Source: Thermophilibacter immobilis (GTDB lineage: Bacteria > Actinomycetota > Coriobacteriia > Coriobacteriales > Atopobiaceae). Taken from it: 64,000 nt of DNA. The position numbers and the translations under genes are program-made. Of this stretch, positions 32,501 through 41,601 are shown in pieces; position 1 is the stretch's first letter, and every line of letters starts with the position of its first letter. The DNA is taken from NCBI RefSeq assembly GCF_015277515.1, contig NZ_CP063767.1, positions 2,012,770 through 2,076,769 of the forward strand, read 5' to 3'. Under the pieces are notes generated by a model that saw only the letters and a program-made list of their open reading frames with translations, was not told the DNA's origin and ran no database searches.

Positions 32501-32824
32501 GGAGAAGGCGCCTTCTCCCGTGGTCCAGCCCTCGCGCGCGCCGTAGCGCCACACGGAGCCGTCCTGGGCCTCGATGTCAAAGCTGTACCACACCACGCCC
32601 GTCTCAGCAGGCCTATAGGTCGCCGAGAAGCGCAGGTGATCCTCCTGGTTGGAGCCGTGCATCTCCACGAGCTCCTCGCCGTGGGCGTCGGTCCAGACGC
32701 GCAGGGTGCAGAAGACGACCCCGTCTTCCCACACGTCGATGCCCAACGTGACGGTACCGCCCAGCTGGACGGCACCAAAAGGACTTCGGTACTCTTTCTC
32801 GGAGGTTACGTGACGAGCCTTCAA
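29573..32824 (-). CDS. Fused GH13 alpha-amylase-family enzyme and GH77 4-alpha-glucanotransferase
   Basis: 1083 residues in two enzymes. The N-terminal CBM34-like beta domain (about 10-120) precedes a GH13 barrel of the neopullulanase/maltogenic amylase type (about 130-630; Asp350 in GWRLD, Glu379 in LIGEV, Asp454 in GSHDR). The C-terminal half is a MalQ-type GH77 enzyme (about 645-1075; Asp899 in VRLDH, Glu945 in FIAED, Asp994 in GTHDN). Together they would debranch or trim maltodextrins and re-length them for phosphorylase. It is the last gene of the glycogen operon, starting at a TTG three bases past glgA with a weak AGG ribosome site. All six catalytic acids are present. Confidence 0.93.
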   Translation of the reverse strand: MKARHVTSEKEYRSPFGAVQLGGTVTLGIDVWEDGVVFCTLRVWTDAHGEELVEMHGSNQEDHLRFSATYRPAETGVVWYSFDIEAQDGSVWRYGAREGWTTGEGAFSYAEPPSFQITVFSPRAQQPNWYREGIAYQIFPDRFARGKDWEKRAHRALARPRGAAERVLVEDWDTPPTYARREDASIARWDFYGGTLEGVREHLDYLENLGVSVIYLNPIFEAASNHRYDTADYLRIDPMLGGENDLRTLCVDAAERGMSVILDGVFNHCGADSRYFNRYGTYPEPGAFQSEDSAYRDWFSFNEDGTYASWWGNPDLPDLNEKSSFHDLVCGRNGIVRRWMRAGARGWRLDVADELSDEFIVDIKHAILTERPDAVLIGEVWEDASNKLAYGKLRQYFQGRELDATMNYPLRTGLLAFLRGTTGAPELVACLEQLRENYPRDAFYSALNLLGSHDRERLFTVLGGAPDPDSLSEDERASYRLDEGQVGLAKARLWAAALLQMTLPGVPCVYYGDERGLEGFRDPYNRASFPWGGPRGRADCANSYRNAIALRRTLPVLVDGDFEPFSSGEDVFGFWRRGDHESVCVLVNRSLSEAHTVKVPLVGEAVTDVVSGRAPQVDHGQAEAFLWPLGTAVLSFQNELRLQKPLERGMGVLCHITSVPNDGAPGTLGAPARRFVDWLVACGQRYWQVLPVNPADEFGSPYAGLAAFAGNTDLLEQPAEVTLASLEKIGNDADYLRFCAENEYWLTPYCTFRALKERLGEGPWQGWPARYRHYTPRLAGETRLRAAIEDQRRLQYAFERAWDDLHDYARARGVQIIGDMPMYVSGDSSDVWSEPDLFDLDEQGRTRHQAGAPGDAFAPEGQLWGNPIYRWDIMREQNYGWWLRRFSRALSLYDYVRLDHFIGFSSYWMVPEGVPASEGSYAFGPGVELFEEANRQFGSLPFIAEDLGALTPAVRALVAKTGLPGMDVIQFCDADVRQGYEPPAGAVAYTGTHDNQTLVGFCEKRFDVAGDEAVQLAGSLMQRVVDSGADVAIVALQDVLGLGDEARMNVPGVAEGNWSWHADGAAVEAASSRLRELARRSAR

Positions 32825-32827
32825 GCG

Positions 32828-34327
32828 CTACCTGTCTCTTCTCTTGTTATACCGAATGACCTCCGGATGGAGACCATGGTAGATATCCATGTAGTCGTTC
32901 GCGGCACGACGCCAGCTGAAGTCCGCCGCCATGGCCTGACGCACGAGCTTAGTCCACGTATCCGCCTTAGTCCAGAAAATCTCACAGGCTCCAAGGAGGG
33001 TGTCGAGCATCTCGTCGGCATTCATGTTGGCAAAGGTGAAGCCGGTCCCCTCGCCGGTAAACTTGTTGTAGGGCACGACCGAGTCCGCAAGCCCCCCGGT
33101 CTCGCGCACGAGCGGCAGCGTGCCGTAGCGCATGGCGATCATCTGCGACAGGCCACAGGGCTCGAACTCGGATGGCATGAGCAGGATGTCGCCGCCCGCG
33201 TACATGCGGTGCGAGAGCTCGTTGTCAAACGCGATGCGTGCGCACATCTGGCCCGAATAGGCGGCGGCAAAGTAGCGCAGCGCCTCCTCCTGCTCCGCAT
33301 CGCCCGTGCCCAGAACGGCCACCTGAACCCCGCGGCGCATGAGGGCGCTCATGGCGTAGCGCACCAGGCCCAGGCCCTTCTGGTCGGTGAGACGTCCCAC
33401 GAAGACGACGAGCGGGTGCGTGGGATCCTCGTCCAGGCCCAGCTCGGCCTGGAGCGCTCGTTTGCACGCAGCCTTGCCCGAAAGGTCTGCTGCCGAGAAG
33501 CCCTCCTCGATCATCGGGTCCGTGGCGGGGTTCCAGATGCTCTGATCGATGCCGTTCAGGATTCCGGACAAGACGTTCGAGCGACGCCTGAAGAGGGCGT
33601 CGAGGCCCTCACCGTAAAACGGCATCTGCAGTTCGTAGGCATAGCTCGGACTCACCGTAGTCAGCGCGTCGGCGTAGCACAGGGCGCCCTTCATGTAGTT
33701 GATCGAGTCTCGGTCGTAGTAGAGCTGGTCGCGCGCCGCGGGGATGTGCCCCAGGCCCAGGACGTCATCGAGGACCGTGAAGGAGTACTGGCCCTGGAAC
33801 TTGACGTTGTGAATGGTGAAGACGCACTTCACCTGATTGCAGGCGGGAATCTCGCGATAGAACTCGCGCAGGAACACGGGGCACAGCGCGCTTTGCCAGT
33901 CATTGCAGTGCAGAACGTCACACGCGAGCTCGGACACCTGAGCGATGGCCTCGCAGATGGCCTTGGAAAAGAAGGCGAAGCGCTCGCCGTCGTCGTAGTA
34001 GCCGTAGAGCCCATCGCGCTTGAAGTAGGACTCGTTGTCGATGAAGTAGAAGTCGAGGCCCTGTAGGGTCAGCTTGTCGATGCCGCAGTAGTCGTTTCTC
34101 CAGGCAAGGGGCACGTTGAAGTCGGTAACGTGCTTCATCCGGTCGCGGTACTCCTGCGGGATGCTGCCGTACTTGGGGAGAATCACGGCAACCCTGGCGC
34201 CGGCGTGCTTGAGAGCGCGGGGAAGCGATCCGGCGACGTCTGCGAGCCCTCCCGTCTTGACGAACGGGACGGCCTCTGAGGACGCGAAGAGCACCCTCAT
34301 CTTTCTTCGTTTTGCAGTGGCTGACAT
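32828..34327 (-). CDS. glgA: Glycogen synthase (ADP-glucose, GT5)
   Basis: A 499-residue GT5 glucosyltransferase that extends alpha-1,4-glucan from ADP-glucose. The N-terminal motif VKTGGLADVAGSLP (ADP-glucose binding) and the C-terminal motif SEFEPCGLSQMIAMRYGTLP are both intact. GGAGAGAAAAAC precedes the ATG. It lies 17 bases after glgD and three bases before the GH13-GH77 gene. Confidence 0.96.
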   Translation of the reverse strand: MSATAKRRKMRVLFASSEAVPFVKTGGLADVAGSLPRALKHAGARVAVILPKYGSIPQEYRDRMKHVTDFNVPLAWRNDYCGIDKLTLQGLDFYFIDNESYFKRDGLYGYYDDGERFAFFSKAICEAIAQVSELACDVLHCNDWQSALCPVFLREFYREIPACNQVKCVFTIHNVKFQGQYSFTVLDDVLGLGHIPAARDQLYYDRDSINYMKGALCYADALTTVSPSYAYELQMPFYGEGLDALFRRRSNVLSGILNGIDQSIWNPATDPMIEEGFSAADLSGKAACKRALQAELGLDEDPTHPLVVFVGRLTDQKGLGLVRYAMSALMRRGVQVAVLGTGDAEQEEALRYFAAAYSGQMCARIAFDNELSHRMYAGGDILLMPSEFEPCGLSQMIAMRYGTLPLVRETGGLADSVVPYNKFTGEGTGFTFANMNADEMLDTLLGACEIFWTKADTWTKLVRQAMAADFSWRRAANDYMDIYHGLHPEVIRYNKRRDR

Positions 34328-34344
34328 GTTTTTCTCTCCGACTC

Positions 34345-35439
34345 CTAGTCGCGGGCCTTCTCCTTGATGAGCACGTCCTCAGGAGTGCCCCTCATCTCGG
34401 TGCCCGCCGGCACGACGTTTCCGCGGTCCACGATGGCGTTCTCCACGCGCGCGCCGCTCTTCACGATGCAGTTCTGCATCACGATGGAGCTGCGCACCGT
34501 GGCGCCCGCCTCCACGACCACGCCGCGGCCCAGGATGGAGTCGCTGACGCTTCCATAGATGCGGCAGCCCGAGGAGATGCGAGAGTTGCTGGAGCGAGAG
34601 CCGACCTCGAACTTGGCTGGCGCCGTGTCATGCGCCTTGGTCTTGATCGAGCGACCGCTCGGGAAGAGCTCGGCCGAGACGTGCGGGTCGAGTAGGTCCA
34701 TGTTGGAGCGGTAGTAGGAGCGCTTGTTGAAGACCGGGACCGCGTAGCCCCCAAAGTCGTGCGTGCGAACGTTGACCCGACCGAAGTCTCCCTGCATGGC
34801 CTCGAAGAGATCGAGGTAGTCCGTCGGGGCGTACCAGTCGAACATGTCGAGCAGGAGCTGCCGGTCGATGATGAAGCAGTCAAGGAACATCGTCTCGCCA
34901 AAGTTCACGCCGTGGTGAACGCCCTTCACGCGGCCGTCCTCGACGTCGAACGCGGTAACGTCCTCGTCGGCCTCAGAGGCCGTCTTGGTGAGGACGGTGA
35001 TGTCGGTGCCGGAGGCCTTGTGGGCCTCGTAGACCTGGCCGAGATCGGCGTTGTACACGAAGTTGGCCGTCGAGAAGATCACGGCGTCGGCCGTGCTCCT
35101 CGTGAAGTAGACCCGGTTGTGCACGAGGTCGCGCAAAAGGAAGCGAGCGCCCGTGCGCGAGGTGCCAAAGGCGGACCCCGGCAGGATGAACAGACCGCCG
35201 TTCTTGCGGTCGAGGTCCCAGTCCTTGCCGGAGCCCACGTGGTCGATGATCGAGCGGTAGTTGTACGGCATGACCATGCCCACGGTGCGAATGCCGCTGT
35301 TCACCAGGTTGGAGAGGGCAAAGTCAACGAGGCGGTAGCGTCCCAGATAAGGCAGAGACGCCACGGGGCGGCTCTCATTGAGCGGGCTGGACTCCTTGGC
35401 GGAGTAGTTGCAGGTGATAAGACCGATGATCTTCTCCAT
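34345..35439 (-). CDS. glgD: Glucose-1-phosphate adenylyltransferase, GlgD subunit
   Basis: A 364-residue nucleotidyltransferase-like protein with a C-terminal left-handed beta helix. It is the partner of GlgC in Firmicutes-type ADP-glucose pyrophosphorylases. The N-terminal GGxGxRL nucleotide loop of GlgC is replaced by ITCNYSAKESSPL, as in the regulatory/non-catalytic GlgD subunits, while the region LPYLGRYRLVDFALSN is kept. It starts two bases after the glgC stop behind GGGAGAACTAGCC. It would form a heterotetramer with GlgC and raise its activity. Confidence 0.94.
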   Translation of the reverse strand: MEKIIGLITCNYSAKESSPLNESRPVASLPYLGRYRLVDFALSNLVNSGIRTVGMVMPYNYRSIIDHVGSGKDWDLDRKNGGLFILPGSAFGTSRTGARFLLRDLVHNRVYFTRSTADAVIFSTANFVYNADLGQVYEAHKASGTDITVLTKTASEADEDVTAFDVEDGRVKGVHHGVNFGETMFLDCFIIDRQLLLDMFDWYAPTDYLDLFEAMQGDFGRVNVRTHDFGGYAVPVFNKRSYYRSNMDLLDPHVSAELFPSGRSIKTKAHDTAPAKFEVGSRSSNSRISSGCRIYGSVSDSILGRGVVVEAGATVRSSIVMQNCIVKSGARVENAIVDRGNVVPAGTEMRGTPEDVLIKEKARD

Positions 35440-35441
35440 GG

Positions 35442-36590
35442 CTAGTTCTCCCCCTTTCCAACGACGACGTCGTTGCCGATGACGGCCGTGTCCTTGGTCT
35501 GGTCGACGCTGCCGAGGTTGACGTTTTCCTCTACGACGGCGTTCTCGCCCAGGATGGCGCGCACGACGTGGGCACCGTCCTTGACCACGGCACCCGGCAG
35601 GAGCACCGAGTCGACAATCGTGGCGCGCTCGCCGACGTAGGCGTCGGTCGAAAGGATCGAGTGCTTGGCGGTGCCATGGATCTGACAGCCATTTGCGACC
35701 AGGCAGTCCTCTATGTTGCCGTTTTTTCCCACAAACGCCGGCGGGCGGGTGGAGGCGTTACTCATGATGGGGAAGGTGCTGCAGAAGATGTCAAAGGCGG
35801 GGTTGGGGCCCAGAAGGTCCATGCTCGTCTCGTGATAGCTCGAGATGGTGCCCACGTCGCGCCAGAAGCCGTTGAACTCGTAGGTGCAGAGGCGCTTGCC
35901 CTGCTCCAGGAGCTTCGGGATGATGTTCTTGCCAAAGTCGTGCTCGGAGACCTGGTCGATGGCGTCTTCCTTCAGAGACGAGACGAGCAGGTCGGTGTTG
36001 AAGATGTAGATGCCCATCGACGCGAGGTTGGAGTCAGGCTTGGTGGGCTTCTCGCTGAACTTCAGGATCTTCTCGTCGTCGTCCTGCGTGATGATGCCAA
36101 AGCGCGAGGCCTCCTCCCAAGGCACGGGCATGACCGCGATCGTGAGGTCCGCGTTGTGGGCGCGGTGGGTGGCGAGCATGTCCGCGTAGTCCATCCGGTA
36201 GAGCTGATCGCCGGAGAGAATGAGCACGTACTCGGGGTCGTTCTGCTCGATGTAGCCCAGATTCTGGGTCACGGCGTCGGCCGTGCCCTCGTACCAGGCA
36301 CCGCCGGCCTGCGTGGCGTACGGCGGCAGGATGGAGACGCCGCCCTCGCGATCGTCGAGGTTCCACGCCTCCCCGGTGCCAATGTAGCTGTGCAGCAGGT
36401 ACGGACGGTACTGCGTCAGCACCCCCACCGTGGTGACACCAGAGTTCGCACAGTTGGAGAGCGCGAAGTCGATAATGCGGAACTTGCCCCCAAACGAGAC
36501 CGCTGGTTTGGCAACGTTTTCCGTCAGGGCTCCGAGCCTACTACCCTGACCTCCTGCCAGGAGCATTGCGATGCACTCTTTTCTGCTCAT
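35442..36590 (-). CDS. glgC: Glucose-1-phosphate adenylyltransferase, catalytic GlgC subunit
   Basis: 382 residues. It makes ADP-glucose from ATP and glucose 1-phosphate, the committed step of glycogen synthesis. The nucleotide loop [15 protein letters not shown], the sugar-phosphate region [15 protein letters not shown] and the [11 protein letters not shown] metal-binding motif are complete. The C-terminal beta helix is present. The start at 36590 (MSRKE) follows AAAGGAG; the six-codon longer reading has no better site. Followed directly by glgD. Confidence 0.96.
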   Translation of the reverse strand: MSRKECIAMLLAGGQGSRLGALTENVAKPAVSFGGKFRIIDFALSNCANSGVTTVGVLTQYRPYLLHSYIGTGEAWNLDDREGGVSILPPYATQAGGAWYEGTADAVTQNLGYIEQNDPEYVLILSGDQLYRMDYADMLATHRAHNADLTIAVMPVPWEEASRFGIITQDDDEKILKFSEKPTKPDSNLASMGIYIFNTDLLVSSLKEDAIDQVSEHDFGKNIIPKLLEQGKRLCTYEFNGFWRDVGTISSYHETSMDLLGPNPAFDIFCSTFPIMSNASTRPPAFVGKNGNIEDCLVANGCQIHGTAKHSILSTDAYVGERATIVDSVLLPGAVVKDGAHVVRAILGENAVVEENVNLGSVDQTKDTAVIGNDVVVGKGEN

Positions 36591-36649
36591 ACCCCCCACT
36601 CCTTTCACAACCTGTCACAGGGCGTGGAGCCCCAAGAACATGCTTCTTC

Positions 36650-39097
36650 CTAGCTCTCAATGTGCCAGATGTCGGCCATGTACTCGCGAATGGTTCGGTC
36701 GCTGGAGAAATATCCCGCCTTGGCAGTATTGTGGAGCGCCGCCTTGTTCCACCAGCGCCGATCCGCGTAGTCATGACTCAGCTCATCGAACGCCTGGGCG
36801 TAGGAGGGGAAGTCACGCAGGACCAGATCGGGGTCATTGTCGGCCATGAGATAGTCGCGCACGCTGTCGAAGTTGCCCGAGAGGCGCGCGAGCGTGCCGT
36901 CGGTGAGCTCGTCCACCACGCGGCCCAGCCGGGCGCGGTCCGCGTTGTACTGGTCCCAGGCGTAGTAGCGGCCACTCGCGCGCAGCTCCTCGACCTCGTT
37001 GGCGTGAAGGCCAAAGATCTTGATGTTATCGGGTCCCACGAGCTCGGAGATCTCAACGTTGGATCCATCGAGGGTTCCCAGCGTGATGGCGGCGTTCATC
37101 ATGAGCTTCATGTTCGAGGTGCCCGAGGCCTCCGCTCCCGCCACGCTAATCTGCTCGGAGATCTCGGCGGCGGAGTAGATGAGCTGCGCGTTGGAGACCG
37201 CGAAGTTGGGCACGAAGGCCACGCGGATCTTGTCGTTGACGCGCGCGTCGGCGTTGACGACGTCGGCCACCGAGTTGATGAGGCGAATGATCTCCTTGGC
37301 GAAGGTGTAGCTCTGTGCGGCCTTGCCCGAGAAGATAAACGAGGTCGGCTGCATCTCGAAGCTCGGATCAGCCAGGATGCGATTATACAGGTCAAGGATT
37401 TTGAACACGTTGAGGAGTTGGCGCTTGTAGGCGTGGAAGCGCTTGACCTGCACGTCAAAGACCGTGCTCGTATCCAGCTCCACGCCTGAGACCTGCTTGA
37501 CAAAGGCCGCCAGGCGCTCCTTGTCCTCATGCTTGGCCTTCTCCATGCCGTCGAGGAAGCTCGCGTCACCCTCAAAGGCCACGAGCCCCTCGAGCTCCAT
37601 GGCGTCGTCGAGCCAGCCGTCGCCGATGGCGTCGGTGATGAGCCGAGAGTAGGACGGGTTGGCCTCGCGCAGGAAGCGACGGTGAGAGACGCCGTTGGTC
37701 TTGTTGTTGAACGCCTCGGGGCGCAGCTCGTAGAACTCGTGAAAGACGCTGTCCTTGAGAATCTGCGTGTGAAGCGCCGAGACGCCGTTGATCGAGTGGC
37801 TGAAGATAATCGAGAGGTTCGCCATGCGGACCTGACCGTCCCACAGGATCGCCGTGCTCTTGAGGACGTTGGTCCAGTTGCCATCCGTGGGAGAGAGCCT
37901 GCTGGAGAGGTCCTCGCGAAAACGGCGGTCAATCTCCTCGACGAACATGTAGAGGCGAGGAAGCAGGGCGCGAAACGTGGCTATGGGCCACTTCTCCAGG
38001 GCCTCGGGCATGACCGTGTGGTTGGTGAACGAGAGAACCTCTTGGGCGATCTTAAGGGCCGCGTCAAAGCCCACACCGCGCTCGTCCACGAGCAGGCGCA
38101 TGAGCTCGGGCCCGCACATTGCGGGATGGGTATCGTTGGTGTGGATGCTCACGTGGTCACCCAGATGCTCCCAGTCGTCCCCGAAGTCGCGCTCGTAGGT
38201 GCGCAGGATGGTCTGCAGGCCTGCGGAGACGAACAGGTACTCCTGCTTGAGGCGCAGCATCCGTCCGTGCTCGCCCGAATCGTTGGGGTACAGAATCGTG
38301 GAGATGGCCTCGACGTCCGAGCGGAACTTGTTGGCGCGCGCGTAGTCGCCGGCGTTGAAGGCGTCGAGGTCAAAGTTCTCGGCAGAGGGCTCGGCGCTCC
38401 ACAGGCGCAGCTTGTTCACGACCTTGCCGCCAAAGCCCACGATGGGCACGTCATAGGGGACCGCGCGGACCCTCTCACCTCCCTCCTGAGTGAACCAGAA
38501 GTGGCCGTTCTCATCCTCGTGGCGCACGACCTGCGCACCAAACTGCACGATGACCGAGCTGTCGTCCTTGCGCGTCTCCCAAGCAAAGCCATTGGCGAGC
38601 CAGTTGTCCGTGCACTCGACCTGGCGGCCGCCCTCGATGCTCTGACGGAACAGCCCGTAGCGATAGCGCATGCCGTTTCCGTAGCCGGCGATGCCCTCGT
38701 GAGCCATGGAGTCCAGGAAGCAGGCAGCCAGCCGTCCCAGACCGCCGTTGCCCAGGCCGGGATCGACCTCCTGGCGACAGATGGTGTCGAGGTCGGCACC
38801 CATGGACTTGATGCCCCTGTCCACGAGGTCGCGGATGCCAAAGTTGATGAGGTAGTTGTCGAGCAGGGGCCCCAGCAAGAACTCGAGCGAGAAGTAGTAG
38901 ACCTTCTTGGCACCCTTCGGGTGCGAGGTAATCTGGGCGGCACGCGACTTGCTGGCAACGAGGCCGGCCAGCACCGAGAACTGCTCCTGGCTCGTGCACT
39001 CCTCGAACGGCTCCCCGTAGTGGGCAAGGCAAGCCTTGCGATACTGCTCAACGAAGTCCTGCTCGTTCTCGAAGATCTTGGACGTGGTAGTAGGCAA
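36650..39097 (-). CDS. glgP: Glycogen/maltodextrin phosphorylase
   Basis: 815 residues, typical length for GT35. It releases glucose 1-phosphate from glycogen ends. The pyridoxal-phosphate lysine is in AEASGTSNMKLMMNAAITLG. The N-terminal LGNGGLGRLAACFLDSMA and HTNDTHPAMCGPELMR motifs are intact. I start at a TTG (39097) because GAGGAG stands six bases upstream of it, giving the N-terminus MPTTTSKIF; an earlier in-frame TTG lacks a site. Placement between the branching enzyme and glgC means synthesis and breakdown genes share one operon. Confidence 0.95.
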   Translation of the reverse strand: MPTTTSKIFENEQDFVEQYRKACLAHYGEPFEECTSQEQFSVLAGLVASKSRAAQITSHPKGAKKVYYFSLEFLLGPLLDNYLINFGIRDLVDRGIKSMGADLDTICRQEVDPGLGNGGLGRLAACFLDSMAHEGIAGYGNGMRYRYGLFRQSIEGGRQVECTDNWLANGFAWETRKDDSSVIVQFGAQVVRHEDENGHFWFTQEGGERVRAVPYDVPIVGFGGKVVNKLRLWSAEPSAENFDLDAFNAGDYARANKFRSDVEAISTILYPNDSGEHGRMLRLKQEYLFVSAGLQTILRTYERDFGDDWEHLGDHVSIHTNDTHPAMCGPELMRLLVDERGVGFDAALKIAQEVLSFTNHTVMPEALEKWPIATFRALLPRLYMFVEEIDRRFREDLSSRLSPTDGNWTNVLKSTAILWDGQVRMANLSIIFSHSINGVSALHTQILKDSVFHEFYELRPEAFNNKTNGVSHRRFLREANPSYSRLITDAIGDGWLDDAMELEGLVAFEGDASFLDGMEKAKHEDKERLAAFVKQVSGVELDTSTVFDVQVKRFHAYKRQLLNVFKILDLYNRILADPSFEMQPTSFIFSGKAAQSYTFAKEIIRLINSVADVVNADARVNDKIRVAFVPNFAVSNAQLIYSAAEISEQISVAGAEASGTSNMKLMMNAAITLGTLDGSNVEISELVGPDNIKIFGLHANEVEELRASGRYYAWDQYNADRARLGRVVDELTDGTLARLSGNFDSVRDYLMADNDPDLVLRDFPSYAQAFDELSHDYADRRWWNKAALHNTAKAGYFSSDRTIREYMADIWHIES

Positions 39098-39137
39098 AAC
39101 AAACTCCTCAAATCCGATGATACTGACGGGCAAAAGG

Positions 39138-41303
39138 CTACCGAGAGGTCTTCCTCTTGGTCGCGGTGACCTTGGGCTTGCTGGTCTTACCGGTCTTGCC
39201 CCTGGCCTTTGATTTACCCTTACCCTTTGCTGTGGCCTTGGACCTGGTCGAGGGCTTGGCTGCGGCGACCGGCGCCTTCTTTTCGGTCGGGGATGCCTTG
39301 ATGGACTCGCTCGGTTTCTTGGCGGGGCGCTTCAGCTCCCCGGTGCAGGCCAGAATCATGCCGCCCAGCGGCGGGACCCGCACGGTGATGGACTGCTCGC
39401 AGCCGTTCCAGGGCTCGTCCTCGGCCGCGAGCCTAACGGTGTTGGTGACGCCCGAGCCGCCGAACCGCTCGTCATCGGAGCTGAGAAGCTCCTCCCAGAC
39501 GCCCCATGCGGGCACGCCCATGCGAAAGCCCTCGTGGGCGCTGACGTCAAAGTTGATAAGGACGACGAGGTCGTCGGCGGAATCGTCGCCCCGGCGCACG
39601 AACGAGATGATTGACTGCTCCGCGTTGTCGGCGTCGATCCACGAGAAGCTGTCGGACTCGTAGCCGCACTGCCACAGAGCGGGGTGCTCGTTGTAGAAGT
39701 GGTTGAGCTCGCGCACAAAGAGCTGCTGGTTGCGATGGGACTCGAACTCCTCTGCGAGAAAGTACTGGATGCCCTCGTAGTAGCGCCACTCGATGAACTG
39801 GGCGATCTCGTCGCCCATGAAGTTGAGCTTGCCGCCCGCATGCGTCATCTGATAGAGCGCGAGCGCCCGCATGCCGGCGAACTGGCGCCAGGGATCCCCA
39901 GGCTGACGCGTAATCAGGGAGCACTTGCCGTTGACGACCTCGTCGTGCGAGAGCGGCAGGATGAAGTTCTCGTTGAACTGGTACATCGAGGAGAACGTGA
40001 GCATTCGGTAGTTGCCCGGGCGCCAGGGAAAGTCGGTCTGCAGGTAGTGGAGGGTGTCGTTCATCCAACCCATGTCCCACTTGAAGTGGAAGCCCAGGCC
40101 GCCGTCGGCGGGCGGGTAGGTGACGAGCGGCCAGGCGGTGGACTCCTCGGCGATCATGATGACGTCGGGATGGGCCTTGCCCATGGCCGCATTGGTCTGC
40201 CGGATGAAGGCAGAGGCGTCGAGGTCCTCCTCGGTGCCCTTCTTGTTCACGCGCTTGCGACTAGGATCGTCAACGCCGAAGTTCATGTAGAGCATGCTCG
40301 TCACGCCGTCCATCCGGATGCCGTCGACGTGAAAGCGCTCGGCCCAGAACAGCGCGTTGGAGACCAGGAAGCTCCTGACCTCGCCTCGCGCGTAGTCGAA
40401 CTTGTGGGTCCCCCAGTTGGGATGGATCTCGTGCTCGTAGAGCATCTCCCCGTTGAAGGCGGCCAGGCCTTGGGCGTCGGCGCAGAAGCCCCCGGGGACC
40501 CAGTCCAAGATGACGCCGATGCCCGCCTCGTGGCAGGCATCGATGAAGTGCATGAGCTGCTGGGGGGTGCCGTAGCGCGACGTGGCGGCAAAGTAGCCCG
40601 TGGGCTGATAGCCCCAGGACCCGTCGAACGGGTGCTCGCTCAGGGGCAGGACCTCGATGTGGGAGTAGCCCATGTCACGCACGTAGGCCACGAGCTCGTC
40701 GGCGAAGTCGTCGTAGGTGTAGAAGGTCCCGCGCTGGGCGGGGAACTGGTCCCCCGGGCCGGGATAGGTTCCGTCTGCGCGCGGCTCGCCCTGAGGCTCG
40801 TCGCCGTGCCGCTTCCAGCTGCCCAGGTGCACCTCAAAGATGTTGAGGGGCTCCTTAAAGGGGTTGCGCGCGGCGCGACGGGCGAGATAGGAGGCGTCGC
40901 TCCAGGCGTACCCGGAGAGGTCGGTCGTGCGAGAGGCCGTGCCGGGAGCCACCTCGGCAAAGAAAGCATAGGGATCGGCCTTGTAGAGCTTCTTGCCCGA
41001 GGCGGTCACGATGAGGTACTTGTAGAGGCTCCCGAGCTCGACACCGGCGACGAAGCCCTCCCAGACGCCTCCGATCGAGGTCTGGACGAGGGGGTTGGCT
41101 TGCTCGTCCCATCCGTTGAACGCGCCGATGACGTGAACGCTCTGAACCCGCGGGGCCCACACGGCAAAGTGGAAACCCGTCGCACCGCTCGCGTCCACGG
41201 CCGGATGCGCGCCGAGCTTCTCGTAGCTCTGGTACCACTGCCCTCCCGCGAGCAGGAAGAGGTCATAGTCGCTCAGGTACAGACTGGCGTCAAGAGTCTC
41301 CAC
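39138..41303 (-). CDS. glgB: 1,4-alpha-glucan branching enzyme with basic C-terminal tail
   Basis: About 721 residues. A CBM48 N-terminal domain (VWAPRVQSVHVIGAFNGWD) precedes a GH13 barrel with the catalytic acids in IRMDGVTSMLY (Asp), MIAEESTAWP (Glu) and PLSHDEVVNGK (Asp), and a beta C-domain. After the normal end of the enzyme comes a tail of about 60 residues made mostly of Lys, Ala, Ser, Thr and Pro (for example KGKGKSKARGKTGKTSKPK), resembling histone H1 tails. The GTG start at 41303 follows GAGGAG; a longer reading to 41462 lacks conserved sequence. First gene of the glycogen operon. Confidence 0.93.
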   Translation of the reverse strand: METLDASLYLSDYDLFLLAGGQWYQSYEKLGAHPAVDASGATGFHFAVWAPRVQSVHVIGAFNGWDEQANPLVQTSIGGVWEGFVAGVELGSLYKYLIVTASGKKLYKADPYAFFAEVAPGTASRTTDLSGYAWSDASYLARRAARNPFKEPLNIFEVHLGSWKRHGDEPQGEPRADGTYPGPGDQFPAQRGTFYTYDDFADELVAYVRDMGYSHIEVLPLSEHPFDGSWGYQPTGYFAATSRYGTPQQLMHFIDACHEAGIGVILDWVPGGFCADAQGLAAFNGEMLYEHEIHPNWGTHKFDYARGEVRSFLVSNALFWAERFHVDGIRMDGVTSMLYMNFGVDDPSRKRVNKKGTEEDLDASAFIRQTNAAMGKAHPDVIMIAEESTAWPLVTYPPADGGLGFHFKWDMGWMNDTLHYLQTDFPWRPGNYRMLTFSSMYQFNENFILPLSHDEVVNGKCSLITRQPGDPWRQFAGMRALALYQMTHAGGKLNFMGDEIAQFIEWRYYEGIQYFLAEEFESHRNQQLFVRELNHFYNEHPALWQCGYESDSFSWIDADNAEQSIISFVRRGDDSADDLVVLINFDVSAHEGFRMGVPAWGVWEELLSSDDERFGGSGVTNTVRLAAEDEPWNGCEQSITVRVPPLGGMILACTGELKRPAKKPSESIKASPTEKKAPVAAAKPSTRSKATAKGKGKSKARGKTGKTSKPKVTATKRKTSR

Positions 41304-41527
41304 GTCATGCTCCTCAGAGATCGAATGCGTCACACCCCCTGCGCGGGCGTCCCAGCGCGGGCGTGACCCCGCTCGCGGAACGTTCCTGTTGTACCAAGTA
41401 TGAGCACCGAATGTCCACAAAAAAAACCGTGAGCGACACATCTGAGATACGCGAACAGGCATTTTAGCAAACCCTCTGCTGAATAATTAGGTGAGCGGTA
41501 TATCCGCACGCACGGTAAACGCGAACA

Positions 41528-41556
41528 GGCCCCCATGCGCAGTGCGCACGGGGGCC
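41528..41556 (-). terminator. Hairpin downstream of metY
   Basis: Arms of 14 bases (41528-41541 with 41543-41556, one G-U pair), 46 bases past the metY stop. The U tract is poor (TGTTCG). The 41304-41527 stretch beyond it is the glgB promoter region and holds no gene. Confidence 0.6.
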
Positions 41557-41601
41557 CACGAAGATTCCTCTTATGAGACGGCAGTCCCTCTCGGGCAGCG
41601 A

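Noticed and set aside
31466-34066. An 866-codon open frame on the plus strand opposite the GH13-GH77 and glgA genes
   Set aside because: Antisense frames are long in GC-rich genes. This one has repetitive, low-information composition, no ribosome site and no domain, while the minus strand encodes complete known enzymes.
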